NCBI GenBank assembly: GCA_016858145.1
Contig: JAEHOE010000037.1
Span: 310,001-374,000 of the forward strand
Direction: 5' to 3'
Source of the DNA: Edaphochlamys debaryana
Taxonomy: Eukaryota > Chlorophyta > Chlorophyceae > Chlamydomonadales
DNA: 64,000 nt
The position numbers and the translations under genes were made by a program. Every line of letters starts with the position of its first letter. The stretch's first letter is position 1. This document shows positions 34,911 through 47,100 of the stretch, one piece after another. The notes below the pieces were generated by a model that saw only the letters and a list, made by a program, of their open reading frames with translations, was not told the origin of the DNA and searched no databases.

Positions 34911-35670
34911 AGCTTGCAAGCTCAATCGGGCGCCAGGCGGACGTCTCAGAGGCGTGCAGGAGGTCGGCAGGAGGTCGGCAGGATTCACCCTCATTGCAGA
35001 GGCGATGGGTCCCCGGTCCCTAGCGTTGAGATTCCGTTACACTGTCGCCTCTCGAGAGGTGTCCTTGTTTCTAAGCGTTGTTGTCAATTGCTTTAAGCCG
35101 GCCTGTTCTCCCTATCGGCCGCCGGTCACTGGAATGCCATCGAGGCCCCGTCCGCCCCTCCCCAAACCACAGCGTCGTCCCCGCCCCATCATCGTTAACC
35201 ACCCTCCTCCGCCACCTCGCCACGCACGTCGCCATCCCGAGAACCTCGTCACACCAAGCTTCTGCTCCCGACAGCCTCCGCACCCTGTCCCATCGTGACC
35301 ACCGCATAACAGTCCGCCCCTCTCCACTCGCGCGCCACTACACCGTCGCGCCGCCCACCGTCGCGCAGGCTCCCCGGCATCACGGCGTCGCTCGAGCGCT
35401 GCCTAACGCCGAGGCAGCGCACACGTCCGGGACCCGCCTAGCCCATGCGAGCCCCCCCCACCTTTCCGGCTGGCTCTTCTGCAGAATGGGGCTCCTGGTC
35501 AGTCGGTCTCCGCGGTCGCCTGCCCTCACGATTAGATACCAGGCTTCGCTTAACAAGCAGCCACGTCGGCCCCGCACCGCCCCCTCCTCACTTGCACACT
35601 GCCTCACACCGGCCTCCACACCGCCTCCACCCCACCCCACACGCCTCCGCCTCCCTCTCCTCCCTCCCCC
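34911..35670. other. Intergenic: SufD 3' region
   Basis: No coding exon supported. On the minus strand a TGTAA motif, the usual volvocine polyadenylation signal, lies at 35037-35041, about 630 bp past the SufD stop. That is a reasonable 3' UTR length for such algae. Confidence 0.4.
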
Positions 35671-38600
35671 CTACGCCTGCGTGGCGGTGGCGAAGAGCTC
35701 CACGGACGCCAGTGTGCGGCCCACGTCCTCCCGCACGCGCTTCACCAGCTCCGGGTGGCCGATGCGCTGCACCACCTCGGCCCCGAACGACGACACCAGC
35801 GCCTGGCGGGCGGCCTCGGCGCTGATGCCACGGGCGCTGCGGGGAGGGGGAGGGGTGGTTGGGGAGGGGGGAGGGTGGTGGTGAGTGGTGAGTGGCTTGG
35901 GTGGGGTTGGGTGGGGTTGGGTTGGGTTGGAGTGTGGAGCTGAGCGGAGGTGGGAGGTGATCCTGATCCTGATCCGCTAGGATTCGCTGCTGAGATGCGC
36001 TCACCGGAAGTAGAAGAGCTCCTCGTCGCGCAGGTCAGACACGGCGCAGCCGTGCGTGCACTTGACGTCATCGGCGATGATCTGAAGGGGTGCAAGCGGC
36101 GGGGACCGAAAGGGTAGCGGTTGGGCTGGGATGCACCCAGCCAGGGGGCGCGTAGAGCAAGACCCCAGGAACAGCGAGGCAACGCCAGCAGGCCGCGCTA
36201 GCAACCTGCCAACCATGCCACTAACCCTCATATTTCCCACCCGCACAAACACACCACACACCGCGCCTCCGCTTCCCTCCGCCTCCCTCCGCTTAAGCGA
36301 GCAGCCCTTCACACGCACGCACCTGCAGGTTGGGCTTGACGTTGACGGTGGCGAGGGGCACCAGCAGCAGGTTGCGGGACAGCTGCCCGGCGTCGGTCTT
36401 CTGGGCGGCCTGGTTCACCTGCGGAAGGGGCGCGGGGGGGTGGGGGGGTGGGGGTGGGGGGGTTGAGGTTTCCGGGCAAGAGACCATAAGGCAGGGGGTG
36501 GAGGGTTGCTTTGAGGGGAAGAAGGGAGCCTTAGAGGGACGGTGACGGTGACGGTATCCGGTACGGCAGGCGCTGTTTGTGCGCTGAGCCGCCCCGGAGG
36601 ACAGTACCGGTACCCGAGCGCCGCCTCAGCGCTGGCCACGACGGCCGTCCTGGGTAGGTCCGGCGAGCCCCGTCCCCAGCCCGCCCCGTACCCTTCCCCC
36701 CTGCGGCGCGCGGGAGACCGGATTCCCAGCCCCCGCCAGCCCAATCTCCCCCCAGCGCCCTGCCCGTCCCCCGCACCTTGACGTTGCCGTCAAACACGCC
36801 CCGCCCGGTGGCGTGGCTCACGATGCACTTGTGCAGCTGCGGGGCGGGGTCGGGGGTTGGGGGGCGGGTGAAGGGGCTGCAGGCGGGCCCAACGGCGGGT
36901 TGACTGCCACAGTGTACCGGTAGGCACGGCCCGCCCTTCCGGACCATTCCCATCGCGTCGCGATTGCCCCAACCTCCGTGACACACTGTCGCAGGGGGCG
37001 TGGAGCAGTGCGGCCCCGCCTCCTCGAGCTCGACCTGAGGCTCCGCTCCCCGTGTCGGTGACATTTCCACTGCCCGCTCCACCCCTCTCCCATCTGCCCC
37101 CGCCCCGCCTCCCGCAGACACCATCCTCCCTCCGCCCTTTCCAGCCAGGGTCTCGCAGGGTCTCACAGGGTCAGCACACACCATCCTGCCCCCCAACCCA
37201 TCCTCCGCCCCACCTGGTTTGCGGTGCCGTGCGGCAACAAGAGCCCCCCCCCCCCCACACACACACACATTTCTCGCTTTTTGCTGCTTTGGGATTACTT
37301 CTGCAATCACTAATCAGGGTCAGCACACACCTGGTTGGCGGTGCCGTGGGGGTGGTCCAGCGTGAGCCGCGAGTGCAGGTCGTGCAGCTGGGAGGGGCCG
37401 CAGAGCAGGAAGTGGCCCATCTCGGTGACCGTCTCGGGGCCGGCCTGGGGGGTGGGTGGGTGGATGGGTGGGTGGTTCCAGGGGGTGATTTCCGACGTGG
37501 GGGGGTGGGTTAGATGGGCGGCAAGGAAGGGCGTGGGAAGAGGGGGGATGGAGGGGTGCCTGACCCGGGCGGGTCCGCATCAGCCTGCCAGCTTTTGACA
37601 TAGGGGAGAGGGGGCAGGGGGCCCGTGAGGGGGAGAACGCGAGGACTCGACAGGCTCCTGGCACGACTGTGTTAGGCACAGCTGCGCTGCCGCCCAACAA
37701 ACCACGCCCCCACCGCCCCACCGCCCCTCCGCCCCCACCTGCTGGATGGTCAGGTCGTGCCGCGCGATGGCCCCCCCCACCGCCGCCTCCACGAACGAGT
37801 ACTGCGACCGCTCCGCCTGGCGCACCAGCGTGCCCTTGAAGTGGAAGGCGCCGGTGGCCTCGCGCTGGTGGGGGGGGGAGGGAGGGGAGAGGAGGGGAGG
37901 GAGGGTGGGGAGGGGGGCAGCCGGTGGTAGAACCCCGATGGCGCATGTGCGGAAGACGAGCACACCCCGACCCGACCCGCGCTCCCTTGTCCCCCCCCAC
38001 GCCCGCCCTCCTCAGCCCCCCCTAAACCCGCCTGCCCTCCCCTGGCACTCCGGTACTTATCCCCCTCCGAACCTCCTCCGCCCCCTCCCATGCCGGCCCC
38101 CTCTCCCCCCTCCCCCCTCACCGACACACCTGCACGTACGAGTGCTTCATCTGCGCCTGCTGCTCCAGGAGCACCTCGGTGACGCCCAGGGTCAGGTAGC
38201 GACCCGCATCGGCCGCGGGGCCCAGGCCCACAAACTCCTCCACCAGCTCCCCCACGGACAGGGGGCCCAGGTGCACCAGGGAGCGGGGCGCGCTGGCGGG
38301 GGCAGAGTCGCCGGCGGGTGGGGCTGCGGATGGGTGCGGGGTGGAGCGGGGGGCGGGGGAGCAGGAAAGGGACGCGGTTTGAGGGCAGAAAGCGTGACTC
38401 GTGCTCGTTCGCCAGCGCTTGCCCGGCCCCCTTCCCCTCGCCCTTGGCATCCTGCCCATGACCACTTCTCTAAACCCCCCACACACTCACGCCGTGGCCA
38501 TGTGCAGTCCGTGCACCGTATTGCCCCCCTCCCCCATCCCCTCCCTAAACCACTCCACAGATCCCTCCCCCCGCTACCCCCGGCGGTATGTACCTTCTCC

Positions 38601-40062
38601 GGCAATCCCACCAACCATTCGACGCTCTCCCGCTAATCAGCTTCAAACACCCCCGCTACCCCCCCCCACACACACGCACCCGCCGAGGCCAGGTGCAGCA
38701 CGTGCACGGGTCCCAGCTCCCGGCCGGCGCCCACCGACACCACCAGGCAGTCGGGGGCCAGGGCGCCGTTGAGCACCGCGAAGGGGCCGCCGCGGGAGCG
38801 TGAGAGGGAGCCCTGCGGGCAGCACACAAGAGGGAGGTTAGAGGGGAGGGGAAAGGTGGGGGAAGTGTGGGCGGGGGGCGGGTCCGGAGGAGGGTGGGGT
38901 GGGTGGAGCAGGACAGAGGGAGCGGTGGACGCGGCGGGTGGGGGATCGGGGCTGGGGGCTCGGGGGGTGCGCTAGGAAGGCTGAGGGGCAGCATGGGTCG
39001 CCCCGTCGTCGCAGCGCTGGCGCTTGTGTCTCCGACGCCCAGGCCCCCCCCCCACCACCACCCACGCCGCCTCACACCACCTTCTCCAACAACCACCCCC
39101 ATCCCCACCCCGATCCCCACCCCGATCCCCATGCACCCATCCCGCCCACCATCTTCTCCACCATCTTCTCTCCCCCACAACTCGACCGCCGCACACGCCC
39201 CCGCCCCGAAACCCGAACACAGATGCACGAAACACCAAAGCACCCCCGCCGCCCACCCACCATCTTCTCCACCACCGCGGGCGGGGCGCCCGAGGCCGGC
39301 CCCACGTACACGCCCCCGGGCAGTGCGTCCAGGCCGCTGCTGAGCTCGAGCCGCAGCACGCCATCCACCACCACCACCGTGGCCACCGCCCCGGCCAGCG
39401 CGTGCTTGGCGACCAGCTCCTTGGAGACAGCGGCGCCGGCGGGGGCGGGCTGCGGGTGGAGGATGAAGGGGGGAGCGGGTGTTCAGGGGGGGGGAGAGGG
39501 GGAGGGGGCACGGGGCAGAGGGGAGAGAGGGGGGAGGGGGATTGGGGCGTGGGGCCAAGCGGGGCTACGCACCTGCACGTTGGTCCGCAGCACGGGGGTG
39601 ATGTCGGTGAAGCGGTAGTCCTCGTTGCGGGTGCTGGGCATGCGGAGCGTCGCGAGCGCGGCCGTGGACTCGGCGCGGAGGGTGGCGAGGCTGCGGGGAT
39701 GGGCGCAGGCATTGGGAATTTCGACACGGCCGGGCGTGCAGTGCAAGCCAGCCCCGCCGCGGATTCAGCGAGTTGCGTTAGAGCCCTACCCGGCAGGAGT
39801 CGGAACCTCCTTCACGGTCCTTGCGAGCCACTTGTCCTCCGGGGCGGTCTGCGCCGATGCCACCGCTGCGCTCCGGCAGCTCTTTGACGCGGGCCGAACA
39901 TATGGGTTCTGCACCCGCGTGCTGATACGCTTGCCTGCAAGGTGCGACGCGAAGCACGCCAGTTCAATCGCGCCGGCCTACTACGCTCCCGGCGTCCAGG
40001 CCCCGCGATCGCTCCTCACCAGCGACGCTAGGGGCACAGCGACCCCCAATTGATGCTTGCAT
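35671..40062 (-). CDS. SUFD: SufD: chloroplast Fe-S cluster scaffold subunit
   Basis: Subunit of the plastid SufBCD scaffold that assembles Fe-S clusters with the SufC ATPase. Twelve exons join in frame. Exon 1 (40062-40020) and exon 2 (39934-39790) form a Ser/Arg/Ala-rich transit peptide (MQASIGGRCAPSVAG...). Exon 3 (39690-39573) holds the conserved PSTRNEDYRFTDITPVLR, where the first residues match the family's R-x-E-x-W/Y-[RK]-[YF]-T-[DN] segment. Then 39450-39261 (GGVYVGPASGAPPAVVE), about 38813-38690 (FAVLNGALAPDCLVVSVGAG), about 38300-38145 (LTLGVTEVLLEQQAQMKHSY), about 37864-37743 (YSFVEAAVGGAIARHDL), about 37449-37332 (TVTEMGHFLLCGPSQLHDLH; HPHGTANQ), about 36835-36780 (HKCIVSHATGRGVFDGNV), about 36420-36325 (QLSRNLLLVPLATVNVKPNL), about 36080-36007 (IIADDVKCTHGCAVSDLRDE) and a last exon ending at 35671. 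KCTHG-x-x-x-x-x-L is the diagnostic SufB/SufD C-terminal motif. About 480 residues, normal for plant SufD. Confidence 0.94.
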
Positions 40063-41145
40063 CCTGCTGAAAGGGGTTAATTGCCCCGCCGAGGATGTCG
40101 GGCCGCACCGAAGTGCGCTGTGCAAGCAAGCTAACAGAGCAGTTATCCGATGCAACTGACGTTTCAAGTTGGTCACAATGTGTTCGGAACGGGATGTCTA
40201 GAGCCTAGTTGGGCCCGGCGAAGGAACGATCGCACCCATCGTGCCATACACACCGTGCCGGCCCCGCCGCGGGGCCCCTCGAGCGAGGTCGCGAGGAGGT
40301 GAGTCGGGGAGAAGCACGCCGTCTGCAGCGGTACAGCGGTCCCCCGTCCCGCCTCACCTTCCGCACTAACATTAGCCTGAACGCATGCCCGATTGCCCGT
40401 CCTCCGTACTCTGCGCCAATAAGCTCCAGCGCAATCTGCATCTGCCCCCCAGCCCCTCTTCTCCTTTCCACTCGCTCTTGGGCAGCCCGTCGTCCGGCGG
40501 CACCCACCGAATCACCTCCTCCGCTCAGCAGCATCCCCCCATTCCCCCGTCATCGCTCTGACTACACTGCACGGCCCCTGCGAGCACAGAAGGCAGAACC
40601 TCCTCCTCCTTCACCGCCCGCTACCAGGCGTGTACGCCACAGGGGCCTCTGCCCTCAGCATCGTGCCCAGGGCTTGCACCAGGGCAATACACGGTGCGCC
40701 GCTCTCTCCGGTCCCCATCCTGCACATCAATGCATCCCGCATGCTTCACATGAGCGCTGCTCGAGGCCCTCGGCCTGCCCTTGCCGGCACTGCGCTGCCT
40801 CCAGGGTCCGCCCCTAGCGGTATCCATGCGAATTGCGGCTGTCGCTATCCTCCTCATGAACTGCCCACACGACACCCCTTCCTGCGCCCAGGACAGACCC
40901 TGACATGCACCTTCCCTAGTCAACGTCATCTAAACCTGCTTCCCCGATCCCCTGTGAAGCCCTGGCGTACCTTACTACACACAGCGAATGAAGTTGATCC
41001 CACTTTGCTGCTGCGCGTCCGGGGATGCTCACAGCTACCGAGATCACGACTTGCCCAAAGGCTTTTAGCCACCCCTCCAGGTCGATCCCTTCAGCGGGCG
41101 CCCCACCCCCCGTGCGAGCTCCCGACCTTAAGCGCTTCCTCGCTG
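40063..41145. other. Intergenic: SufD promoter and EXT-C 3' region
   Basis: No gene seen. A 30-bp stretch at 40557-40587 (GACTACACTGCACGGCCCCT and onward) recurs in an intron of the SET gene at 59287-59318. Confidence 0.5.
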
Positions 41146-44100
41146 CTAGGGCGACGCGGCCGCGCCCCCCGCTGCGTGCGCCTGGCCCATGCGGCCGTGC
41201 AGCCACTGTATGATGGTGGACAGGGCGTCCACGTGCACCGGGAAGCGACCCACGGGCTGGTACGGGTGCAGCTCGGGGGTGCCGGCAGAGGCCTGGGGCG
41301 GGTGAGCAAGGAGGGACAGGGGCGGCTGGGCGGATAGAGCGAGCTTGGGCGTGCCACGTGCCGTAAGCCTGTCTTACAAGTCGCCCAACAGGGGGAAGAA
41401 GGGTGGGGTGTATGCCTGAGCTCAGCTGCATTCAACAGCGCCTCCTCACCTCTGCCACGTTCTTGGAGTGGACCTCGTGTAGGGCGGTCTGGAGCACGGC
41501 GCCATGCGCATAGGCGAACCTGCAGGTAGGGGCAAGTGGGAGTTGAAAAGGTGTCTGTCGTACAGGGTGATCCGCAGCCACGTGTACGGACCGGATGCCC
41601 CAGATCAGTACGGCATCCATACCGTCCAGCCGCCGCGCCCCGTCCCGGCACACACCTGTGCCACACCAGCGCTAGCTTGCGCTGCATGCGCTCGATCTGT
41701 TGGTTGTACGACACAAGGGCGCAACGTGGTCAGCGCAATGGGCAACATGGACCTGTACGGCAGCTCCAGCCCTTTGCAACTCAAGGCCCTACAGCAAGGA
41801 CCCAGAGTCCCGATCATAGCCCGCGGGGTAACGCCTCTAGCGGCCAGTTCCCTCGACATGCGCCCCTCCACGCGCACCTGTTCAGGCGCTATTGCCGACA
41901 GGAGGTTTGGCAGGTGGTCGTTAACCGCCGACTCTCTTATGCGCAGCGAGAATGAGTCAATGTCCAGGATGCTCTCGAACAGGGCGTGAGTGTGGTCCAT
42001 GATGATGAGCGGAAGGCAGCCGTGCAGCACTCTGGGGCAGGCGAAAGCACAAGTTACCGGAAGGCAGCGAGCGGTCAGTGCGGCACGGGCGGCCGGACAG
42101 CCCCTGACAGCCACCCCGCCAGCCCCCCATGCCCGCCCATGCGTCGGGCCCGCGTGCGGGCGCCCTCCCTGCCACACACACCCCCAGAGACTCCCAGGCT
42201 CATGCGAGCAGCCCTTCACACCCCGCCCCCACGCCTGCTACTCACGCGTCCTCAAACCGCATCGCGTAGCCGTCACCTGGCGGCAGCAAGGGCATCGGCA
42301 AGAATGGTGGACGGGGTACCGGTCCGGCGCACACACAGGCCAGGCCGCGCGCCACGCAGCATGCCAGCGAGTGCAATGTAATGGGCCCGCTTGGGCCCGC
42401 TCGGGCCCCCTGCAGGACCCGCATGCCTGGGCCTCACCTGGCATTACGGCACAGAAGATAGACCGAGCTAGGTGCTCGCCATAGTTCCCCACGAGCTCAT
42501 TCTTCTCTCCAATGTAGATTCGGTATTTCTCGGCCCAGTTGTTGGTGCTTGCCAGGCTGCAGGCAAGGGGTGTCATGGCCCAAGACCGCGGCTCACTGTG
42601 CATCGGGTGTCATGGAGCCCGGGACGTGGGCACACCCACCGCACCCCATACGGTACAACCCCTGTTGCGTTAAACAGCTACCCTCTTGTTGGGGACCGGC
42701 TGTAGCAACTGCTTTCGCACCTGTACAGCTTCTGGCGGATGCCGCGGCTGTAGTTGGGCGAGCGGTGCTTCCCAACGTCACCTGAAAGCAGGGAAAGAGT
42801 TATCGCTATCGCACATAGATTGTCGCGGGAGCGGACCGCCCAGGACCGCTCGGCACGCATCGCTTGCTGCATCCTATGCCGGCTCAGCTAAGGTGAATAC
42901 CAGTTGCTGGAGGTGGTCTGATCACCCAGGCATGTCAAGACCTACTCAAGGCCCGGCGCACTCGCACCCACCCCTGAGGTACAAGAGGATATCTCGCTCG
43001 TACGGCTGGCGGCCTGGCCAGGCGGTGGGGCAAGGGTTCACGTGAGGAACACGGTCTCAGAGGCCAGGGCAGTGGCCCGGGGCCCTGTGCGCGCACCTAC
43101 CCAGGAGCGGTGACTGGGAGTAATGGAGCGGCGGCTTGAAGCCCGGGATCACAAGGTCCTGCATGGGTGGGTGGGAAGGAGAAAGCGCGTCAAGCGCTCT
43201 CATATCGGTCGTGCCCAATTGTGCCCCATGACACGCGAGCGCCAGGGGCTGGGGTAGGTCCTCTGTCCGGCGCAACCGGTTCGTTCACAAAACTGTGTGT
43301 CATGGGGCATGATCGCATGGCCGATCCCAGCGCCATGCACCAGCGACCAGGGCCCTGGGCCGTGCGCTGTGGCCCGCACCTTCCGCGGATCGTAGCAGGG
43401 GTGCCCCTCGTACAGCGTTCGCACGTCTGCGACGGAAAATGGAGCCCGCATGGCAGCCACGCGTGTAAAAGGGCGGAACAAGAGCACCGGCTAGCGGAGT
43501 GTACAGCACCGGCCAGGCTTGCATCACCCTCCCGTCTGCGGCCGTTTCACCTTTGCCGTCGAGGACACCTGGCCACTCGAGGGGTTGCGAGTAGAAGTCC
43601 TGTGGGCCGAGCCGCCCATAGCAGGCACACACGACACGCAGGAGTCAAGCAGCAGGCAGCGGCAGCGGCTCCAAAGTGCGGACCGGGAGCTGTTTGCGAT
43701 GAGGACCCACCGCTCTGTAGGCTGTGTTGGAGGTGTGGTTGAGGTCCATTCGGCCCCTGCGTGGATGGGCCAAGCCGTGTCAGGGCTAGGAAGGATGGCC
43801 GCTACTGAACGTTATGCCTTGAGGTATCCTTTCGAAGCGCACCAGTGTGTGAGCATGATGGAAGTGTTGTAGATTTCTGTGTGGAGAGGGGTGGAGGTAT
43901 GGGACAAGGAGGGCTTGGTCCAGGGGCGATGGAGGCCCGAAGGTCTGACTCGTTGGCAAGCATGCCACGTGGGGCCCTGCTGCCCCGCCTACCCGTGGGC
44001 ATGTAGCAGGCGCCCTCGTCGTGGTTGGTGAGCCAGATGTGGTCACGGCCTGAGGGGGCACGCGCCGAGGTACGGTGCTGAGTGTCATGGGTCACCCCAT

Positions 44101-47100
44101 GTGCCCATGACACCGGACGTGGGGTGAACCGTACCTCCTCGCCGGTCCCAGAAGGGGAAGTTGGACTGGATCCACCGCTTGGCCGCCAACCACAGGTTTG
44201 CGCCGTTGGAGTAACGGTGCGCGGCTGCGAGATGGGCAACAACGTAACGGCCTTAGCTACGCGCAAGCCAAGCCCGTCGCGCTTTACTCCGCAGCTAGCA
44301 CTTGCTCGTTGGAGCGCCCCAGAAGGGCATGTCGGCGTATCCGTTGACGGGCCAGGTCCAGCATGTGAAGTAGACGGGAACATAGAAGTAGTCTGCCTCC
44401 TCGGGGTCAAATGTTCTGCAGACGGCGGTGAGCGTGGAGGTACCATAAGCCCCTTGAGGTGCAATTTGCCGGTACGGTAGGCTCACAACACGCTCACCTG
44501 TGTTTGCTAAGCATGAGCATATCATGCAAATAGACTTCGATCGAGTAGCCATCCGCAAAGAGAGTCGTGACGTTGCCGGGTCTGTTGGCGCAACGTGCGG
44601 GCAGGGATCGTGTCAGCTCAGGGCCGAGCCGCCGCGACCGAGCTGCAGCCCCGCCCTGCGGGGGATTGAGATCCCCACTCGCCTGAATACCCGATACCCG
44701 CAGTACTCCCTGCATGCAAGACCAGGTGGAAGGGCGGACCTCGAGAGTTAGCACTTGGGCGCAATAATCATTAGCGAGTGCGGTCCCCAGCCCCGTACAC
44801 GCACAGGACGAGCTTGTACTGGTGCATCCTGCTGGTGAACTCCGGGGGCATGTCGTACACGTAGATGAAGGGCCGCATACGGCCGGAGGCGACCTCGGCC
44901 CCGGGCTCAGCGGCCGCGCCGCCTGCCCCTGCGCCCACCCCGGCACTGCCCTCGGCAGCCGGTGGCGGCTCTGGGGCGGCTGCGGGCACCGGCACAAGTG
45001 CGTCCTTGAGCCAGGGCCGCTGCGTGACGTCAAAGCCTGCGCGCCAGGGTAAGAAGGGTGGGCGGCCCATCCAGGAACAGGGGTTAGCAAGGAGGAGGGT
45101 ACTCAGGTACGGTCCGGACCGCACGCACCCGGCTCCATCGCCTCGCCCGCCTTCTTGCGGGCGCACTCGTGGCCATACCAGCCCTGATGGCATCTGAGGG
45201 CGCGGCGCAAGTGAAGCAACATGTTCGCGGTCACATACCGGGCTGGATGGGCAAGGACGCGCAGTCTGCAGCTTGTGCCGCTGGCCCACCTGCAGTAGCC
45301 AGCATCGCACTCGCCGTGCCCGGAGCACTGGTTGGGGCACGTCTGCTCCTTGACGGTGCTGCAGACCCAACCCGTGAGCCCTTCGTCGCTGCCACACCCG
45401 CAGTTGCTCCTGCAGCAGAGGGGCCTCACGTGTCAAATGCTCGCTCGAGCGATTGCCTGATCGAGCTTGAGCCATCAAGGCCAGGCGCACATGCGGAGGT
45501 TGCGGCACGCAAACGCAACGAAAGTCAGGGCCGCATGCCGTGCTCCCTCAGGGACGGGTGGGCCAGCGCTGTTCCCTCACCCCCATGGCCAAGACTGCCT
45601 GCGGACGGCTCACCGAATGGTCTGGTTGAGCGCCTTCTCATCATCCACATTGCACCAGCCCTGCGCAGAGGAGGACAGGGTTGAGTTGCCCCACCTCACA
45701 CCTGGGCTCGCTACGCCCAAGCCCTCGCCACAAGTCCCTGGCCGCACAGCCCAGCGCTCGCTCCGCTCAGGTGCATGTGTGCTCAAGGTTCACTCCCCAA
45801 CCTATCTAGGCCACGCACTAGCACTAGCCGTGCTATTTTGGGCCATGCATGTCGAGATCTCACGTTGGGGCCCATCAGGTCCTCCAGCAGAATGTTCTTG
45901 TTGCCCCAGTTCGGGTGGACCAGCTTGCCGTCCTTGTCAGCATACTGCGGAACGCAGGGCAGGGCAGGGCAGGGCACGGCACCGGGCAGGACAGGGCCGT
46001 GAGCTGGTGTGAGCTGCCCGCCCAGCTCCCGTAGCAGGTAGGAGGCTTCCGGTTTTGTAGTGAGACCTAGTGACGCTAGTGGACGACCACATACCCTGGC
46101 CCACAAGGCCTAGGTCCACGAGCGCCAACCCCTAACTTCGTAAGCAGCAAGCTGAGCTCCTGCCCTACACGCCCTACACGCCCTACACGCCCCACACGCA
46201 CCATCCCGGCGTTGCACGGCAGGCCGATGGGGCGCCCCTTCTGAGAGTACCGCACCCACGGCGGCGAGTCGGGGGGCGGCGGCTTGCGGCCGTGCTTGGT
46301 GGAGGGAGGGCACCAACAGGACTGCGAGGGGGCATCCGCGGAGGGGAGGTTTCACAGTCAACCATACGCCGGTGAGCACGGCTGAGGCACGGCTCTGCAC
46401 GCTCTTCCGCCCTACCCACAGCGCCACGCGCTCAGCATGAGGTGTTACCGGATGGGCAATCGGACGGCCAAGGAGCCCAGCCTCACCCCCTGTCCTGTCT
46501 GGCAGGGCCTGTGCATCAGCCCTGGTAGCGCGTCCATCCCCAGACCGCGTGCCCCGCCGCCCACACCATCCCCGCCCCTCCCGCCCCAGGGCTCACTCCC
46601 CGCTCCGCGTCACAGAACCCTGCGGGGCGCACGATGGGATGCGGACGGAAGCAAGCACGCTCGTTACCGGTATGGTCACTGAGCAATGGGGCATCATGAC
46701 ACGCGGGTGCCAACCAGCGAGCGAGGCAAGCCGGGGGCAACTCTGGGCCACCCTTGCGTACAAGCCGTGGGATGCATGACGCCCGCACTTGCCGCTTGCG
46801 GCGTCCCCTGCCCCCAGCGTCTCCTTATGAACTGACAACGTGCCCCGACGCTTACTTGATTTGGCCAGACATCCCGAACCAGCACGAGCTGCCCAGGTGG
46901 GCTGCTAAGCTCCATGGTCGTTCTTTGGCTCGACTCCCCGCCTGGGCCCTCTTTGCGTCATCCCCCGCTGCCCAATGAACCGTGGGTCACCTCTCACCTG
47001 AGCACCGCGAGGCCGTCCACCCCTGCTCCAGAGGGTTGAGGTCCATGCCGTCGGGGCCGATATGGCTCTGTGGGGGATCGTCCCAAGGTGTCAGGGGACT

